The notes: a model not told the origin generated them from the letters alone. A stretch of 64,000 nucleotides of DNA from Ricinus communis (GCF_019578655.1 NC_063256.1:18396531-18460530); one strand, 5' to 3'. Positions 47,725-59,200 are shown, counted from the first letter of the stretch. Numbers and translations: made by a program.

Positions 47725-48131
47725 TGAGCGCATTTTGATGTTTGGGAGGCATATAATAAAGTACATTAGGCCAGAGTGTTATTAGGTACATCCACGTGAG
47801 TTTCCCTAAGTTTTTGTTAAGAAATCATGGGAGCCTAATTAACAAGCTTGATCGCTGGCATCGGATAGTGACTTGGTGATCAAGCAGCGCGAGACGTAAA
47901 TTCACCCGCATAAGGGAGAAATCATGTTGCTTTCGATTAATCGAAGTGGGGTTGCATGAGTTTTGATGTTTGGGATGTATATAATGAAGTACTTTTTATT
48001 GGAGTGTTATTAGGTAGGCCCATGCAAATTTTCCTCATTTCTTTAAGCTGCCTCATAAAATTTGGGACTACGAGGATGATTTGACTCTAGACTTGTCGCT
48101 CACGTCCTTCCTTTCGTTTCTATTCTTTGTG
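47725..48131 (+). repeat. LTR-X fragments with internal ~220-bp duplication (plus orientation)
   Basis: Continues the array after the 2.39-kb insertion. The part from AATCATGGGAGCC to TTGGTGATCAAGC follows an earlier copy of GATGTTTGGGAGGCATATAA, and that phrase returns ~220 bp later (GATGTTTGGGATGTATATAA). The array then ends in ACTCTAGACTTGTCGCTCAC. Confidence 0.7.
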
Positions 48132-48255
48132 AGGTGATTCTTGTAAGGATTTACAAGAAATACGTTGTAGAATTGTTGCCAAGGATGTCTAAATTCAGAT
48201 TCACGACTAAAGACCTCGACCCAACACTTTATTAGAAGTGTAAGTATATAAAAGG
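48132..48255. other. Unassigned spacer between oppositely oriented LTR-X blocks
   Basis: About 120 bp with no match that I can see elsewhere in the window (GTGAGGTGATTCTTGTAAGG and following). It marks the point where LTR-X switches from plus to minus orientation. Confidence 0.5.
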
Positions 48256-49124
48256 AAAGAAATCATAAGTCATTTGTTCTCTTCCATACGGCAAAGCATA
48301 AGGATGAAAAGAATTAATTTAAACACAACGGTAGACAAAGAACATAAAAGAAAGGAAGGACGTGAGTGATAAGTCTATGTTTGCTAGCACGAATCCAGAT
48401 CAGTTCGCAAAGTTCTTATACGAACAAAAAACTTGATTTGCCACAAGGTAGAAAATGGAAATAATATGCTAACTAGCCTCAAGTATTCAATTGCATGCAG
48501 TTTCTGTAATGCGGAAGACCTTATTCCATAAGAAGAAGAAACTAGAAGCTAAATATGAATTGATAAATAAAGAATGATGAATAAGCTGAAGTCAAATCAT
48601 GGACTAGAGAGGAGTTGAATGGTCAATAACTCTCGTTGTCTCAAATCTTATGAGCCAGCTTTACGAAATTAAGAGAAAATTCGCACGGGCCTACCTAATA
48701 ATACTCCGACCCAAATTACTTCATTATATGCATCCTAAACATTAAAATGCTTGCATTCCCGCTTGTATTATGCTTGGATTAATTAAAAATAACATGATTT
48801 CTCCCTTACGTGCATAGATTTACATCTCGTCCTGCTTGATCATCAAGTCACACCATAATCCACCAGCCAAGCTTATCCATTATGTTCCCATGACTCCTGC
48901 TTGATCATCAAACTAAGCTCCAATGCCACCAGTCAAGCTTGTCAATTTCATTCCCATGATTTCTTACGCCAGTCCTTCTGTCATCAAGAGTCCTTGTGCC
49001 TTAAGGAACAAGGAATGATGAAGATCCCAATGGTACAAATCTTGAATTAGAATATTTAGGCGTGCCTCGATACTCGGCGTTCCTTATTTCCTCCAAAAGA
49101 TTCGTGTACAATCATATGGAGAAT
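48256..49124 (-). repeat. LTR-X copy, minus orientation
   Basis: Reverse complement of the array unit: CATAAGTCATTTGTTCTC, GGACGTGAGTGATAAGTCTA, TTATTCCATAAGAAGAAGAA, CTTCATTATATGCATCC. A short duplication around TGCTTGATCATCAA (48830-48910) is internal to it. The last five bases AGAAT are duplicated after the next insertion. Confidence 0.8.
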
Positions 49125-50550
49125 TAAACAAGTTGTAGAAGCCCTTCAAAATAAATTATTGATTTTTCTAAAGTAACTTGTAGAAATAGTGAAACCAGGT
49201 CAAATCCCAAGGGAAACAATATGAATAACTTCTCAAAATTAAATAACAAAAATACGAGATTTTGAGTGATTGAACTAATATTATAAATAAACAAGAAAAT
49301 AATAAAAGCTGAATATTAAAGTAAATAAAAATCAATCTTACCAAACTTCCAATTCAATAGTGCAAATTCCATCAAATTGTAATTCTGATCATAGGCTTAA
49401 GATATCAATTTTTCTATTCAAGTACTTCGTCTACTTATTCGAAACACAGCAAGTATAAATTCACCTAATATAATTGACTTAAACCCAGCATCTAAATCAA
49501 AACTTACCATTAATCAACTGGGCACGATAGTGTTCTATATCAACTCAATGATAGCATTAAGAATAATGAGAATGACTAAACCAACATTAATTAATCGAGA
49601 TAGCTGCAATTGAATTAATCTTGTTCCTTTATTTCTCTAGAGCCTATCATGCAAGCTATGTAATTCGGAAAAGCTGTAATCACACACACATGAGCCAACT
49701 CCTTACTACTTGTGTCAATCGTTCATGACAATTACGGATCACAAACTCAAGGATAGCAATAGAAAAATCAATATCAAATTGAGTCGTCAGTTCAATCAAT
49801 ATCAAAAATTCATAAATAATAAAAATAGAAATAAAGAATACTTGAATTAAAGAAGAAATTTTGTTAAGCATAAAGCCTCACAAAATCACAATTGGAATTT
49901 ATTCAGTCTTGAATCAGAAATTAAAAGCTTAGCAACACATGATGGAATAAAAATTCACAAGAGTTGTAGGGAATAGAAGAAGAAAATGCACGCAACCTTC
50001 GGAGAAAGGAAAAGAAATAAAAATAAAAGCTGTCCCATTTTGTAAAACTACCCTCCCTATATAGGAAGTCAAACCTAAATCCTAATAAAATAATTCCTAT
50101 CTAAAAAGAAACAAACTTCCTATATAATTCTAATCCCATAAGGAAAGCTAAAATAAATGGGAATCTAAACAAATAAAGTCCTAAATAATATAGGAGATAT
50201 AGTTTTCGTTATCTAACACTTCCAAAATAAAGAAGATAACATATAAGTGGGCCTACCATGAATTTAACTTAAAAAATTCGAAATTCTCTTCAACATATTT
50301 TAGCAGCTCACAGTAATAGGGCATGGTCACGCCTTGTTGAAAATGACCTTCTGCATAATTTTTCACTCCTCCAAAAGACTTGATTTTTGACAAGTGATGC
50401 TTTAAAACATGTCTTTAAGCTGAATTCCACTCAATCCTTGATATTTCCCCACCTAGATCAGAACAAACACAATGTCCACAATTAAGCACAATATCCAATC
50501 AAAATATAGGGGAATTAAACACAATAAGTATAAGTACTTATGATATATCA
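49125..50550 (-). mobile_element. Solo LTR, 1.43 kb, with 5-bp target duplication AGAAT
   Basis: AGAAT at 49120-49124 recurs at 50551-50555. The plus-strand ends are TAAACAAG ... ATATATCA, so on the minus strand TGATATAT ... CTTGTTTA; the final CA has become TA. The GTCAAATCCCAAGGGAAAC segment near 49200 resembles the corresponding GTATTCTCGGGAAAGGGTG segment of the Athila LTR, so an Athila/Tat-type LTR in minus orientation is likely. No coding content. Confidence 0.75.
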
Positions 50551-51829
50551 AGAATGATATTAATACTCGATCAACTAATTAGATCGGTGTCTACGAGTGC
50601 CGTTTTCACTCAAAACTCGTGTTTATGCTTCCTAAATAAAACTAAACCATCATAATAAACTGAGATTAGAAAGAGAGACATAAAAGAAACAAACAAATGA
50701 GAATATAGGTAGGATTCTCGATTCGATAAGGAAAGAAATCACAAATTCTTTATTTTCTTCCATATGGCTAAGCATGAGGATTAAATCGAATTGATTTAAA
50801 CATAAAGGTAGACAAAGAACACAAATGAAAGGAAGGACGTGTGGGATAAGTCTATGTTCACTAGCACGAGTGTTCATAAGTCCATAAGGTTCTTAAAAGA
50901 ACCCATAACTTGATTTTTTGCAAAGTAGAAAACTGAAATAATATGCTTACTAGCCTCAAGTATTCAGTTGCATGCAGTTTTTTTAGTGGGAAGCCCTCAT
51001 TCTATACAAGAAGAAGAAAGTAGAACCTAAATATGAAAAAATAAATAAAGAAATATGAATAAACTAAGGTCAACTCACGAACTAGAGATGAGTTGCCGGG
51101 TCAACAACTCAAGTAGTCCAAAATTTTATGAGCCAATTTAATGAAAAAACAAGGAGAAATTAGCATAGGAATACCTAATAATACTCCTACCCAGATTACT
51201 TCATTATATGTGTCCCAAACATGAAAACACCTGCATTCCAACTTGTATATACTTGGATTAATTGAAACAATATGATTTCTCCCTTATGCGCATAGATTTA
51301 TGTCTCATCCTGCTTGATTATCAAGCTAAGCCCTAATACCACTGGTTAAGTTTATCAATTACTTTCCCATGATTCCTTACACCAATCCTTGTGCCATCAG
51401 TAGTACTTGTGCATAGTGGAATACAGAATAATGGAGATTCCAATGGTGCACATCCTAAATCAAAATATTTAGGAGTGCCTCGATTCTCATCGTTGTCTTT
51501 TTCCTCCAAAAAGTTCATCTGTGATTATTAGGAGAATGACACCAATACTAGATTAACTACTTTTCCTTCTTTGCACTCGTCCAAGCATTGGATCGGTGCG
51601 TATGGTTGCCGCTTCCATGCACTTTCACTCAACACTCATGTTTATGCTCCCTAAATAAAACCAAACCATCATACTAGACAAAGAGGAACAAATAGATGAA
51701 TAAAAAGAGAACATAGGTAGGATTTCATATTCGATAAGGAAAGAAATCATAAGTTCTTTATTCTCTTCCATACGACTAAGCGTAAGGATCAAATATAATT
51801 TTTATAAACACAAGGGTAGTGTTAAAGAG
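50551..51829 (-). repeat. LTR-X units, minus orientation, interrupted by element D
   Basis: One full unit plus the start of the next: the purine-tract/LTR boundary is seen reversed as CTCATCGTTGTC then TTTTTCCTCCAAAAAG near 51490. The second unit is cut at 51829 by the LTR of element D (AACACAAGGGTAG then TGTTAAAGAGCC). Confidence 0.8.
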
Positions 51830-52538
51830 CCTCCAAGAATAGAACCCACGAAATCTAATCCTTTTGTAACTGTGAATCAAACCCTAGCATTGTCTAATCA
51901 GGTTGTAAGATGATCAGGAATTAGAACCTAAGAAAAAATAAGTCCCTTAGACCCCAATCCCAAGTACCCCACAATGATAGATCAACTCCTTGATATGTAA
52001 GTTTTGCATTCAAACAAGAACACAAGATACAAGTAATTTTGGCTTGAAAGAAAGAAAGTAAGAAATTTAATTAATCATAATTTGAAAAAGGCATACGAAT
52101 TTGACATGTTTTCAAAACATATCTAAAGTCCTAAGAAGAATAGAACTCTTACTTAATGAATCTGATCTAAAATGAGTTTCCTTATAAGCTTAGGAAACTC
52201 TAACATCTAACCAAATAGGATACTAAGAGCTAAGCAAAGCCTTCGTAAACTTGAATTTGAATAATATTAAATAAATCTGAGTTAGCCTTCATAAACTTGG
52301 ACTTTAATAACATTAAATAAAGTGCATTCTTTATGAATTTCATTTGGGCCAAATTCTATTGGACTTCCATTGTTATCCCACTATTGCATATAGCCATTTA
52401 AGGACTCTTAAAGCTTCTTGGCCCTTAACATTGTAATTGGACCTTATGGGAAACTTAATGGATCCTACTTTGATTCTTTCATATTACCCTCGTCATCAAG
52501 CCCATCCAAATCAACATCCTTAAGCCTTGGCAGATCCA
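51830..52538 (-). repeat. 3' LTR of element D (709 bp)
   Basis: From TGTTAAAGAGCCTCC to CTTGGCAGATCCA on the plus strand. It matches 57527-58215 across GCATTCAAACAAGAACACAA, TCTAACATCWAAC and ATTTGGGCC segments. The LTR starts TGGATCTGCC on its own strand. Confidence 0.88.
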
Positions 52539-52555
52539 TATTATTCCCTCATTCT
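52539..52555 (-). other. Polypurine tract of element D
   Basis: The minus strand reads AAAGAATGAGGGAATAATA before TGGATCTGCC. The stop codon of the integrase frame lies within it. Confidence 0.75.
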
Positions 52556-53830
52556 TTAGGATGATTCGTCCTCGAATCAAGCTCATCACCTACATCAAAA
52601 GGACTCAAATCAGCATTATTAAATGTGCTAGTCACATTATACTTACCTTGTAAATCAATTTTGTAAGCATTGTCGTTGATCATCTTAAGTACTTGAAATG
52701 GTCCATCACCCTTTGGACTTAGCTTTGACTTTTGTTGATTTGGGAACCTTTCCTTGTGAAAATGCACCCAAACCCAATCACCATGTTGGAACACCATTGC
52801 CCTACCTTCTTTGTTAACCCTTTCAGCTACTCTAGTATTTTGCTTCTCAATCCTCTCTTTAACTTGTTCATGTAGTCTTTTAACCAAATTTGCCTTAGAA
52901 GAACCATCAACACTAACAAGCTTGTTAAGTGGTAAAGGAATTAAATCAATAGGAATTAATAGGTTAAAACCATGAACAATTTCAAATGGAGAACAATGAG
53001 TAGTGCTATGAATAGCCCTATTGTATGAAAACTTCATAAATGGCAAAAGATCCTCCTAAGATTTAAGATTCCTAAAAATTAAAGAATGAAGCAATTGAAC
53101 CAAAGTTCTATTAACAACTTCAGTTTGTCCATCTGTTTGTGGATGGCAAATAGTACAAAATAATAATTTAGTGCCTAACTTACCCCATAACAGACACAAA
53201 AAAAAATGACTTAAGAATTTAACATCCCTATCACTTATAATTATTCTTAGAACTCCATGCAATCACACAACTTCCCTAAGAAACAATTCAGCAATATAAG
53301 TAGCATCATCGGTTTTATGGCACGGTATAAAGTGAGCCGTCTTACTAAATCGATCCACAACAACAAATATATTATCTCAGCCCTTCCTAGTCCTACACAA
53401 TCAAAATACAAAATTCATAGATAAATCTGTCCAAGGAACATCAGGAATAGGCAAAGGAGTATATAACCCGTGGGGTTACAATTAGCCTTAAACACACAAT
53501 GCATCAACCACACACTTTATTCACATCACGTTTCATGCAAGGCCAAAAGAAATGTTCAATCAGTATATCATAAGTCTTATGCACCCCAAAATGACCCATT
53601 AAACCGCCCTCTTGTGCCTCCTTAATAAGTATCTCACGCAAAGGACAATTAGGAATGCATAGGCGATTCTTTTTGTAAAGATATCCATCAAACACATAGA
53701 AATCATTAAAGGCAACCCCATTAACACAAATATTAAACATATTAACAAATTCACTATCATTCAAATACAACTCTTTAATAAACTCAAAACCAACAACTTA
53801 GAATTAAGAGTATTAAGTATACCTTCGGGA
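52549..53830 (-). pseudogene. Integrase of element D
   Basis: The zinc-binding part is at 53504-53770 (GHFGVHKTYDILIEHFFWPC), with a stop before the last cysteines (CIVC). The core follows at 53056-53262 ([29 protein letters not shown]), and the C-terminus is at 52549-53046 (QHGDWVWVHFHKERFP, FNNADLSPFDVGDE). The last piece is 165 residues without a break. The first catalytic Asp is Asn (SMNFV, codon 53413-53415, GAT to AAT), while the second Asp and the Glu are present. One frameshift lies between 53262 and 53504. No chromodomain follows. Confidence 0.88.
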
Positions 53831-55020
53831 TGATGCATCAACAACCACATTCTCCTTACCTTCTTATACTTGAGCACATATGGTAATGTCTCAATGAACT
53901 CTATCCACTTTGCATGTCTTCAGTTCAACTGGTCTTGCCCCTCGAGATGCTTCAAACTCTCATGATCTGTATGTATAACAAACTCCTTAGGCCAAAGGTA
54001 GTGTTGCCATGTTTGCAAAGCATGAACCAAAGCATAGAGTTCTTTCTCATATGTTAGGTACCGAAGTGCTACCCCATTTAGCTCTTTTACTAAAATAGCA
54101 AATTGGCCTTTATTCTTGCATCAAAATAGCCCCAACACTAATGCCACTAGCATCACATTCAACCTCAAAGGTTTTGTCAAAGTTAGGTAAAATCAATACA
54201 GGAGCATTACACAATCTATCTTTAGGCAAATTAAAAGCATCCTCTGCATCACCCCTATTAAACCCAATGTTCTTCTTGACCATCACATTAAAAGGTGCGG
54301 TAATACTAGTAAAGTCCCTTATGAACCTTCTATAAAAACTAGCAAGACCATGAAAACTTCTAACTTATGTTGGTAGGTGTCGACCACTCCATAATTGCTT
54401 ATGTTGGTAGGTGTCGGCCACTCCATAATTGCTTTCACCCTTTCCTCACCAACCTTTAGACCTTTAGAACTAACAAAAAAACCTAAAAATATGACTCTAT
54501 CCATGCAAAAGCTACACTTCTTTAGATTACCAAACAATTATTCTTTCCTAAGAACATTTAAGACCTTGCACACATGCATAACATAATCATTAAAAGAATT
54601 AGAATAAATTAGAATATCATCAAAATATATAACTAGAAATTTACTAAGAAATTCACGCAATACATGGTTCATCAATCTCATGAACGTGCTAGGTGCATCA
54701 GTAAGCCTAAATGGCATTACAAGCCACTCATAAAGACCATACTTAGTGTTAAATATTGTTTTCACTCATCCCCAACTTTCATGTGAATTTGATAATATCC
54801 TGAACACAAATCAATCTTAGTAAAGTAACATGCACCATGCAACTCATCAAGCATATCATCTAACCTAGGAATAGGATGATGATACTTTACTATTATTTTG
54901 TTAATTGCATTGCAGTCCATACACATTCTCTAAGTACCATCCTTCTTTGGAACCAAAATAATCGGAATAGCACAAGGACTTAAGCTCTCTCGCACATACC
55001 CTTTAGACATCAGTTCATCC
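53831..55020 (-). pseudogene. Reverse transcriptase and RNase H of element D
   Basis: RT is best seen at 54538-54765 ([32 protein letters not shown]); the YFDD motif is intact. The connection at 54319-54537 (KCSFCMDRVIFLGFFVSSKG) is followed by a 34-bp direct duplication (54364-54431) that shifts the frame. RNase H is badly decayed but still shows [16 protein letters not shown] and [16 protein letters not shown]. The N-terminal RT part (54790-55020) contains several stops. Confidence 0.87.
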
Positions 55021-55862
55021 ACTTACCTTTGAAGCTCTTTTGTCTGCTCTGGGTTACTTCTATAGTCTGGTCTATTTGGTATGGTAGCCGCTAGAGTGAA
55101 GTCTATTGGATTCTCAATCCCTCTCTTAGGTGGTAAAGCATTTGGCATCTCCTCGGGAAAGACATTAACAAATTCAGGCAAAAGGTTAACAAATGCACTC
55201 GACAAGGAAAGACTAAGTTCAGTAGTGTTCAAGTTAACATCTTTATAAGTAACTATAAACAACAACTTACTTGAGTGACATGTATGTCTTATCTCATTTT
55301 CCCTAGCTAAAGAGCTCATTCTTTTCTTATTTTTCTCTCCAGACCAAACTTCACTCACTTTTGTTTCTTTAATACTCCTTGATTTTTCTCCCTCAATTTT
55401 GCTACTTTCAGCCTCACTCCTTTCCCTCTCCAATTTACATTAGTCATTATACACTTCTTTTGGAGAAAGAGGTGTAAGTGTGACTTTTCTCCCATCTTTT
55501 ACAAAAGAGCACAACTTAAGGAACCCATGATGGATAACCCTTCTATCAAATTGCCATACCAAGCAAGATATGGCTAGCATGCATTGGCACTATATCACAT
55601 AGCACTTCATTTGAATACCTCCTAATAGTGAAAGTCACAATAGCTTGATATTCACCTTTATCTCACCATAATTGTTTAACCATAATAATTTATAAGGTTT
55701 TGGATGTGGAATGAGATTTAATCCCAATTTCTCTACCATCAAAGTGCTAGCAATGTTTGTACAACTACCACTATCAATAATGACATTGCATGTCTTACCT
55801 TGCACATAGCATCTAGTGTGGAATATGTTGTCCCTTTGCTGCTCCATATTATTCTTATGTGA
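55021..55862 (-). pseudogene. Protease and PR-RT linker of element D, gag-less start
   Basis: The frame opens at MEQQRDNIFHTRCYVQ. The active site is intact: CNVIIDSGSCTNIAST. It continues with KLLWLNNYGEIKV. After stops, the Glu/Lys/Ser-rich linker (ERERSEAESSKIEGEKSRS, 55023-55433) leads to EFVNVFPEEMPNALPP and RGIENPIDFT, the entry to RT. Both pieces are in one frame. The same EQQRDN-like start without gag occurs in element E at about 59597. In element A the matching text follows directly after the Gag zinc knuckle. Confidence 0.82.
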
Positions 55863-56596
55863 ATCAAGAACTCACAGACAAAGTTCAAACTATACAGGCA
55901 GCACATAAAGAATTAAGCTTTAGAAGACTAGTTGAAGCAAGTGGGTAAAAATCAAGAATTTCAAGCAAAACAACAATGAAATTAGGAAAATAGGAGCCAA
56001 GGATAATAGACAAGTCAAAAAGATTTAGTGGACATATGAAAGAATTCATCTAAGATGCAAGGATTTAAGAAAAACTGTGCAAGAATCAAGAAAGTATTTT
56101 TGGTCAAGAATCTTGAATTCTAAAGCAAACAGCAATAAGAACAAGAGTTTAGTGTTCAAGAATGTTAGAAAACTCAAACAAATTCAAAGAACATGAAAAA
56201 GGAACAATCTAAGATGTAAAAATTCAAGGAAATTCATTTAAGATTGAAAGTTACCTCCTTGATCAACAAGAATGCAAAATCTGCCCAATCTTGAAAAATA
56301 AAAATAAAAATTTGCATAGGAAAAGCATGAAAATAATGAAGGAGAATCACTCTAAAAACGTGTGTATAAGTATCAAGAACAATAAGAAAGAGTATTAGGT
56401 AGTTCTCTATAAGTTAGCCACCTATTCCCTTGTAAATAGGGATTCCTTTCAAGATATAGTGTATCTAGCTTAAGAATCCTTTAAGGATTAGGAAACCTAT
56501 AAATTTCAGCAATGTTATAACTCATAACAATCCTAATGTCATCATGAAACACGGAATTAGCAATAGGGTTTCATTAAAACACCAACTGAATTCAAG
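55863..56596 (-). other. Leader of element D, no gag
   Basis: A-rich on the plus strand with many AAGAATCAAGAA-like words. No open frame above 60 codons and no Gag motif on either strand. Confidence 0.6.
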
Positions 56597-57349
56597 ATAA
56601 TGTGAACCTTGGCAATTTGTGACAAGACCCAACATGCAGAATTGGAATAAGATTCCCAAGAAAGTTAAATATGAACTTTGATAACCTTGACACGAAGACT
56701 TCGAACTTAACCCTTGGTATAAGAAAGATTGTAGATGCCATACTCAAGAAAGTTAGAAGGTGAGTGATAAGTCAATGTTGAACACCACAATAACAAGTTC
56801 TTGATAAGTTTGAAGTTCTTCCAAAGAACCAAGCAAGAATAATTCTCATAAATATGTTTTAACTCAAAATATTCATTAACCTTGAATAATGTGGCTACAC
56901 TTAGTTTATATAGAGAAAACAATAAACATAAATCCTAAATACCATAAAGGAAATAAACTAATTAAGGATTAACTAAATTAGATGCTAAATAAAAGTTTCC
57001 TATATGAAAAAATAAACACATTGTTTGAATAGGTAATATTTACTAAAAAAGACTTGACTAATCAACTAAGATATTTTCCTAAATAAGGAGATACGCGGCT
57101 GGCATTTAGCTTCCTCTTTAGAAAAGTGGCACCTATTAGGTTTAGCACACACATAAGAGCTGCCTAGCTTGGTTTCCTCTTTAAGCTTCTTTTCCCTTAT
57201 TTCCTCTTGAACGAAATTCATCCCCCTTTTCCTTGTGATTATTTCGGGCCAAACTAGCTTTTCTCAAGGCCCAACATGTTGAATTAGGTTATTGAATAAG
57301 CCCATTTAAGGCTTCCTTCATTCTCTTAGCCCTAGCTCTTATAATTGGA
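56597..57349 (-). repeat. LTR-G piece inside element D
   Basis: Matches 34335-35100: GATAATGTGAACCTTGGCAA (LTR end), TAGATGCCATACTCAAGAAA, GGTGAGTGATAAGTC, CTAGCTTGGTTTCCTCTTTA. The last ~150 bp are missing and a T-rich run follows. It is either a truncated solo LTR or a recombination product. Confidence 0.78.
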
Positions 57350-57512
57350 CCTCTTTTTTTTTCTATTTTCATTTTCTTATTTGAATCTCAGGACAAGTTA
57401 AACAAGAGCAGTCAAGATTGTTATCAAGAAATGAGTCATTTCACTTGGAAACTTAAAGAACACAATGAAATAACATATAAGAAGGATAAGTAACTAGATT
57501 CAAGAGCCAAAA

Positions 57513-57524
57513 GCTCTGATACCA
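57513..57524 (-). other. Primer-binding site of element D (tRNA-Met)
   Basis: TGGTATCAGAGC on the minus strand, two bases from the LTR end AACA. Confidence 0.88.
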
Positions 57525-57526
57525 AA

Positions 57527-58215
57527 TGTTAAAGAACCTCTAAGAATCGAACCCATGAACTCTAATCCTTATAAACCCATGAATCACTAACTTGAAAATC
57601 TAAAGAACTAATTGAAGTCAAACCCTAGGATCATCTAATCAAATTGTAAGATGATTAAGAATTAGAACCTAAGGAAAACTAAGTCCCTTAAACCCCAATC
57701 CCAAGTATGCCACAAGGATAGATAAACTCCTTAATAAGTAAGTTTTGCATTCAAATAAGAACACAAGATATAAGCAATTTTGGCTTCAAAGAAAGTAGGA
57801 ACTTTAATAAATCATAATTTGAAAAAGGCATATGAATTTGACATGTTTCAAAGACATATCCAAAGCCCTAAGAACAATAAAACTCTTACTTAACTAATCT
57901 GATCTAATATGAGTTTCGTTACAAGCTTAGGAAACTCTAACATCAAACTAAATAGGATATTAAGAGCTAAGCAAAGCCTTCGTAAACTTAGATTTGAAGA
58001 ACATTAAATAAAGCTCATTTAACCTTCATAAACTTGGACTTTAAGAACTTCAAACAAAGCCCATTCTTTATGAACTTCATTTGGGCCGAATTCTATTAGA
58101 CTTCCATTGTTAGCCCACTCTTACATATATCCATTTAAGGACTCTTGAAGCTTCTTAGCCCTTGACCTTGTAACTAGACCTTGTGGATAACTTAATGGAT
58201 CCTTCCTTGATGTTG
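57527..58215 (-). repeat. 5' LTR of element D, end lost
   Basis: Begins TGTTAAAGAACCTCTAAG. It matches the left LTR until AACTTAATGGATCCT, then diverges into a ~26-bp filler before LTR-F of element E. About 75 bp of the LTR start are missing. Confidence 0.85.
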
Positions 58216-58241
58216 ATTTTGGTAATACATATGACATATGT

Positions 58242-59172
58242 TGATACAAACCAAACTAGCACAACGAATCCTACTTCAACAAGGAGTCTTGATGATGCAA
58301 ATCCTACTAGCTAAAGAAATCTTAATCTAACAAGGAGTTCTGACTCAATTAGGGATCCTAATCCAGTAAGGAGTCTTGATGATATTAAGAGTTCAAGTAA
58401 TGAAAGGAAACACAATTCAACTAGGAATCCCAATTCAACTAGGAGTCCTAGTCTGATTCAAATTACAAGTTAATGAGGTTGTCCAAGACATTTAGGCTAA
58501 GGACACATCCAGGTTTGAAGAATTAGATTTAAGCTCAAGGCTCATTAATCTAATCAGTTTATTAGGCTTGAATGAATCTAATTAGGCTCAAAAAGAACAA
58601 AAATGCTAAATTGGAGCATATAAAGACTTTGGGCCTAACTTGGCTTATGCTGTGAGGCCTATCTATATGACTTATGTAAATTAAGGTTTTATGGCTTATT
58701 TTAGGCAGCAACACATGTATTTTTTCCTAATTAGGACTTTGTTTAAGTTATCTCTTTTAGTTAGGAAGGTTATATTTATACTATATAAGATGTAAATCCT
58801 TATTAGTTAAGATTTAGGATTTTTTAAGGCCTATATAAGGCTAGTACGAATTTTGAAGTAAAGTTGAAGTTGATTTTGGATGATAATTGGTTATTGAACG
58901 TTAAAGTTGTTTGCTTTGTCTTTGTGTTCTTGTGTAGAATGCATGCTTAAGAAACATTCAAGTAGATTGATCATCTTCTGGTGGAGTGTTTCGAAATTGG
59001 GATTCAATAACAAGTTTTCTTAATTCTAATTCTTGATCATCTTTCTAAGAAATTTATTTTCTAACCTTTCTTAGGAGTTGAACCGAATTGGTTCTTGGGT
59101 TTTCATGTTAATGTGTTGGGGGTCTGCAATTCAAAAGGGGTTCTCAAGCTTATTCATGGAGGTTCCATATCA
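58242..59172 (+). repeat. 5' LTR-F of element E (931 bp)
   Basis: TGATACAAACC ... TTCCATATCA. The first ~220 bp are a degenerate ~20-bp tandem repeat (GGAATCC/GGAGTCC-TAATCCAACAA). TATA region: TATACTATATAAGATG near 58777-58792, and CCTATATAAGGCTAG near 58829. It is the best-preserved copy of this family in the window. Confidence 0.88.
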
Positions 59173-59200
59173 TTCGATATTAGAGCTTTGGCTCTATATG
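59173..59200 (+). other. Degenerate primer-binding site of element E (tRNA-Met)
   Basis: CGATATTAGAGCTTTGGCTC two bases after the LTR end. It aligns with TGGTATCAGAGCTTTGGC of element A with three changes. Confidence 0.7.

Larger units (their letters stand above)
51830..58215 (-). mobile_element. Element D: Ty3/Gypsy element with pol but no recognisable gag
   Basis: Order on the minus strand: LTR (57527-58215), tRNA-Met site, a 1.7-kb leader that contains an LTR-G piece, protease, RT, RNase H, integrase, polypurine tract, LTR (51830-52538). The protein motifs resemble element A. Gag is missing altogether: the protease frame starts at MEQQRDNIFHTR with nothing Gag-like upstream. Pol needs at least three frameshifts. 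The right LTR breaks off at about 58215, so no target duplication can be read. Confidence 0.88.
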
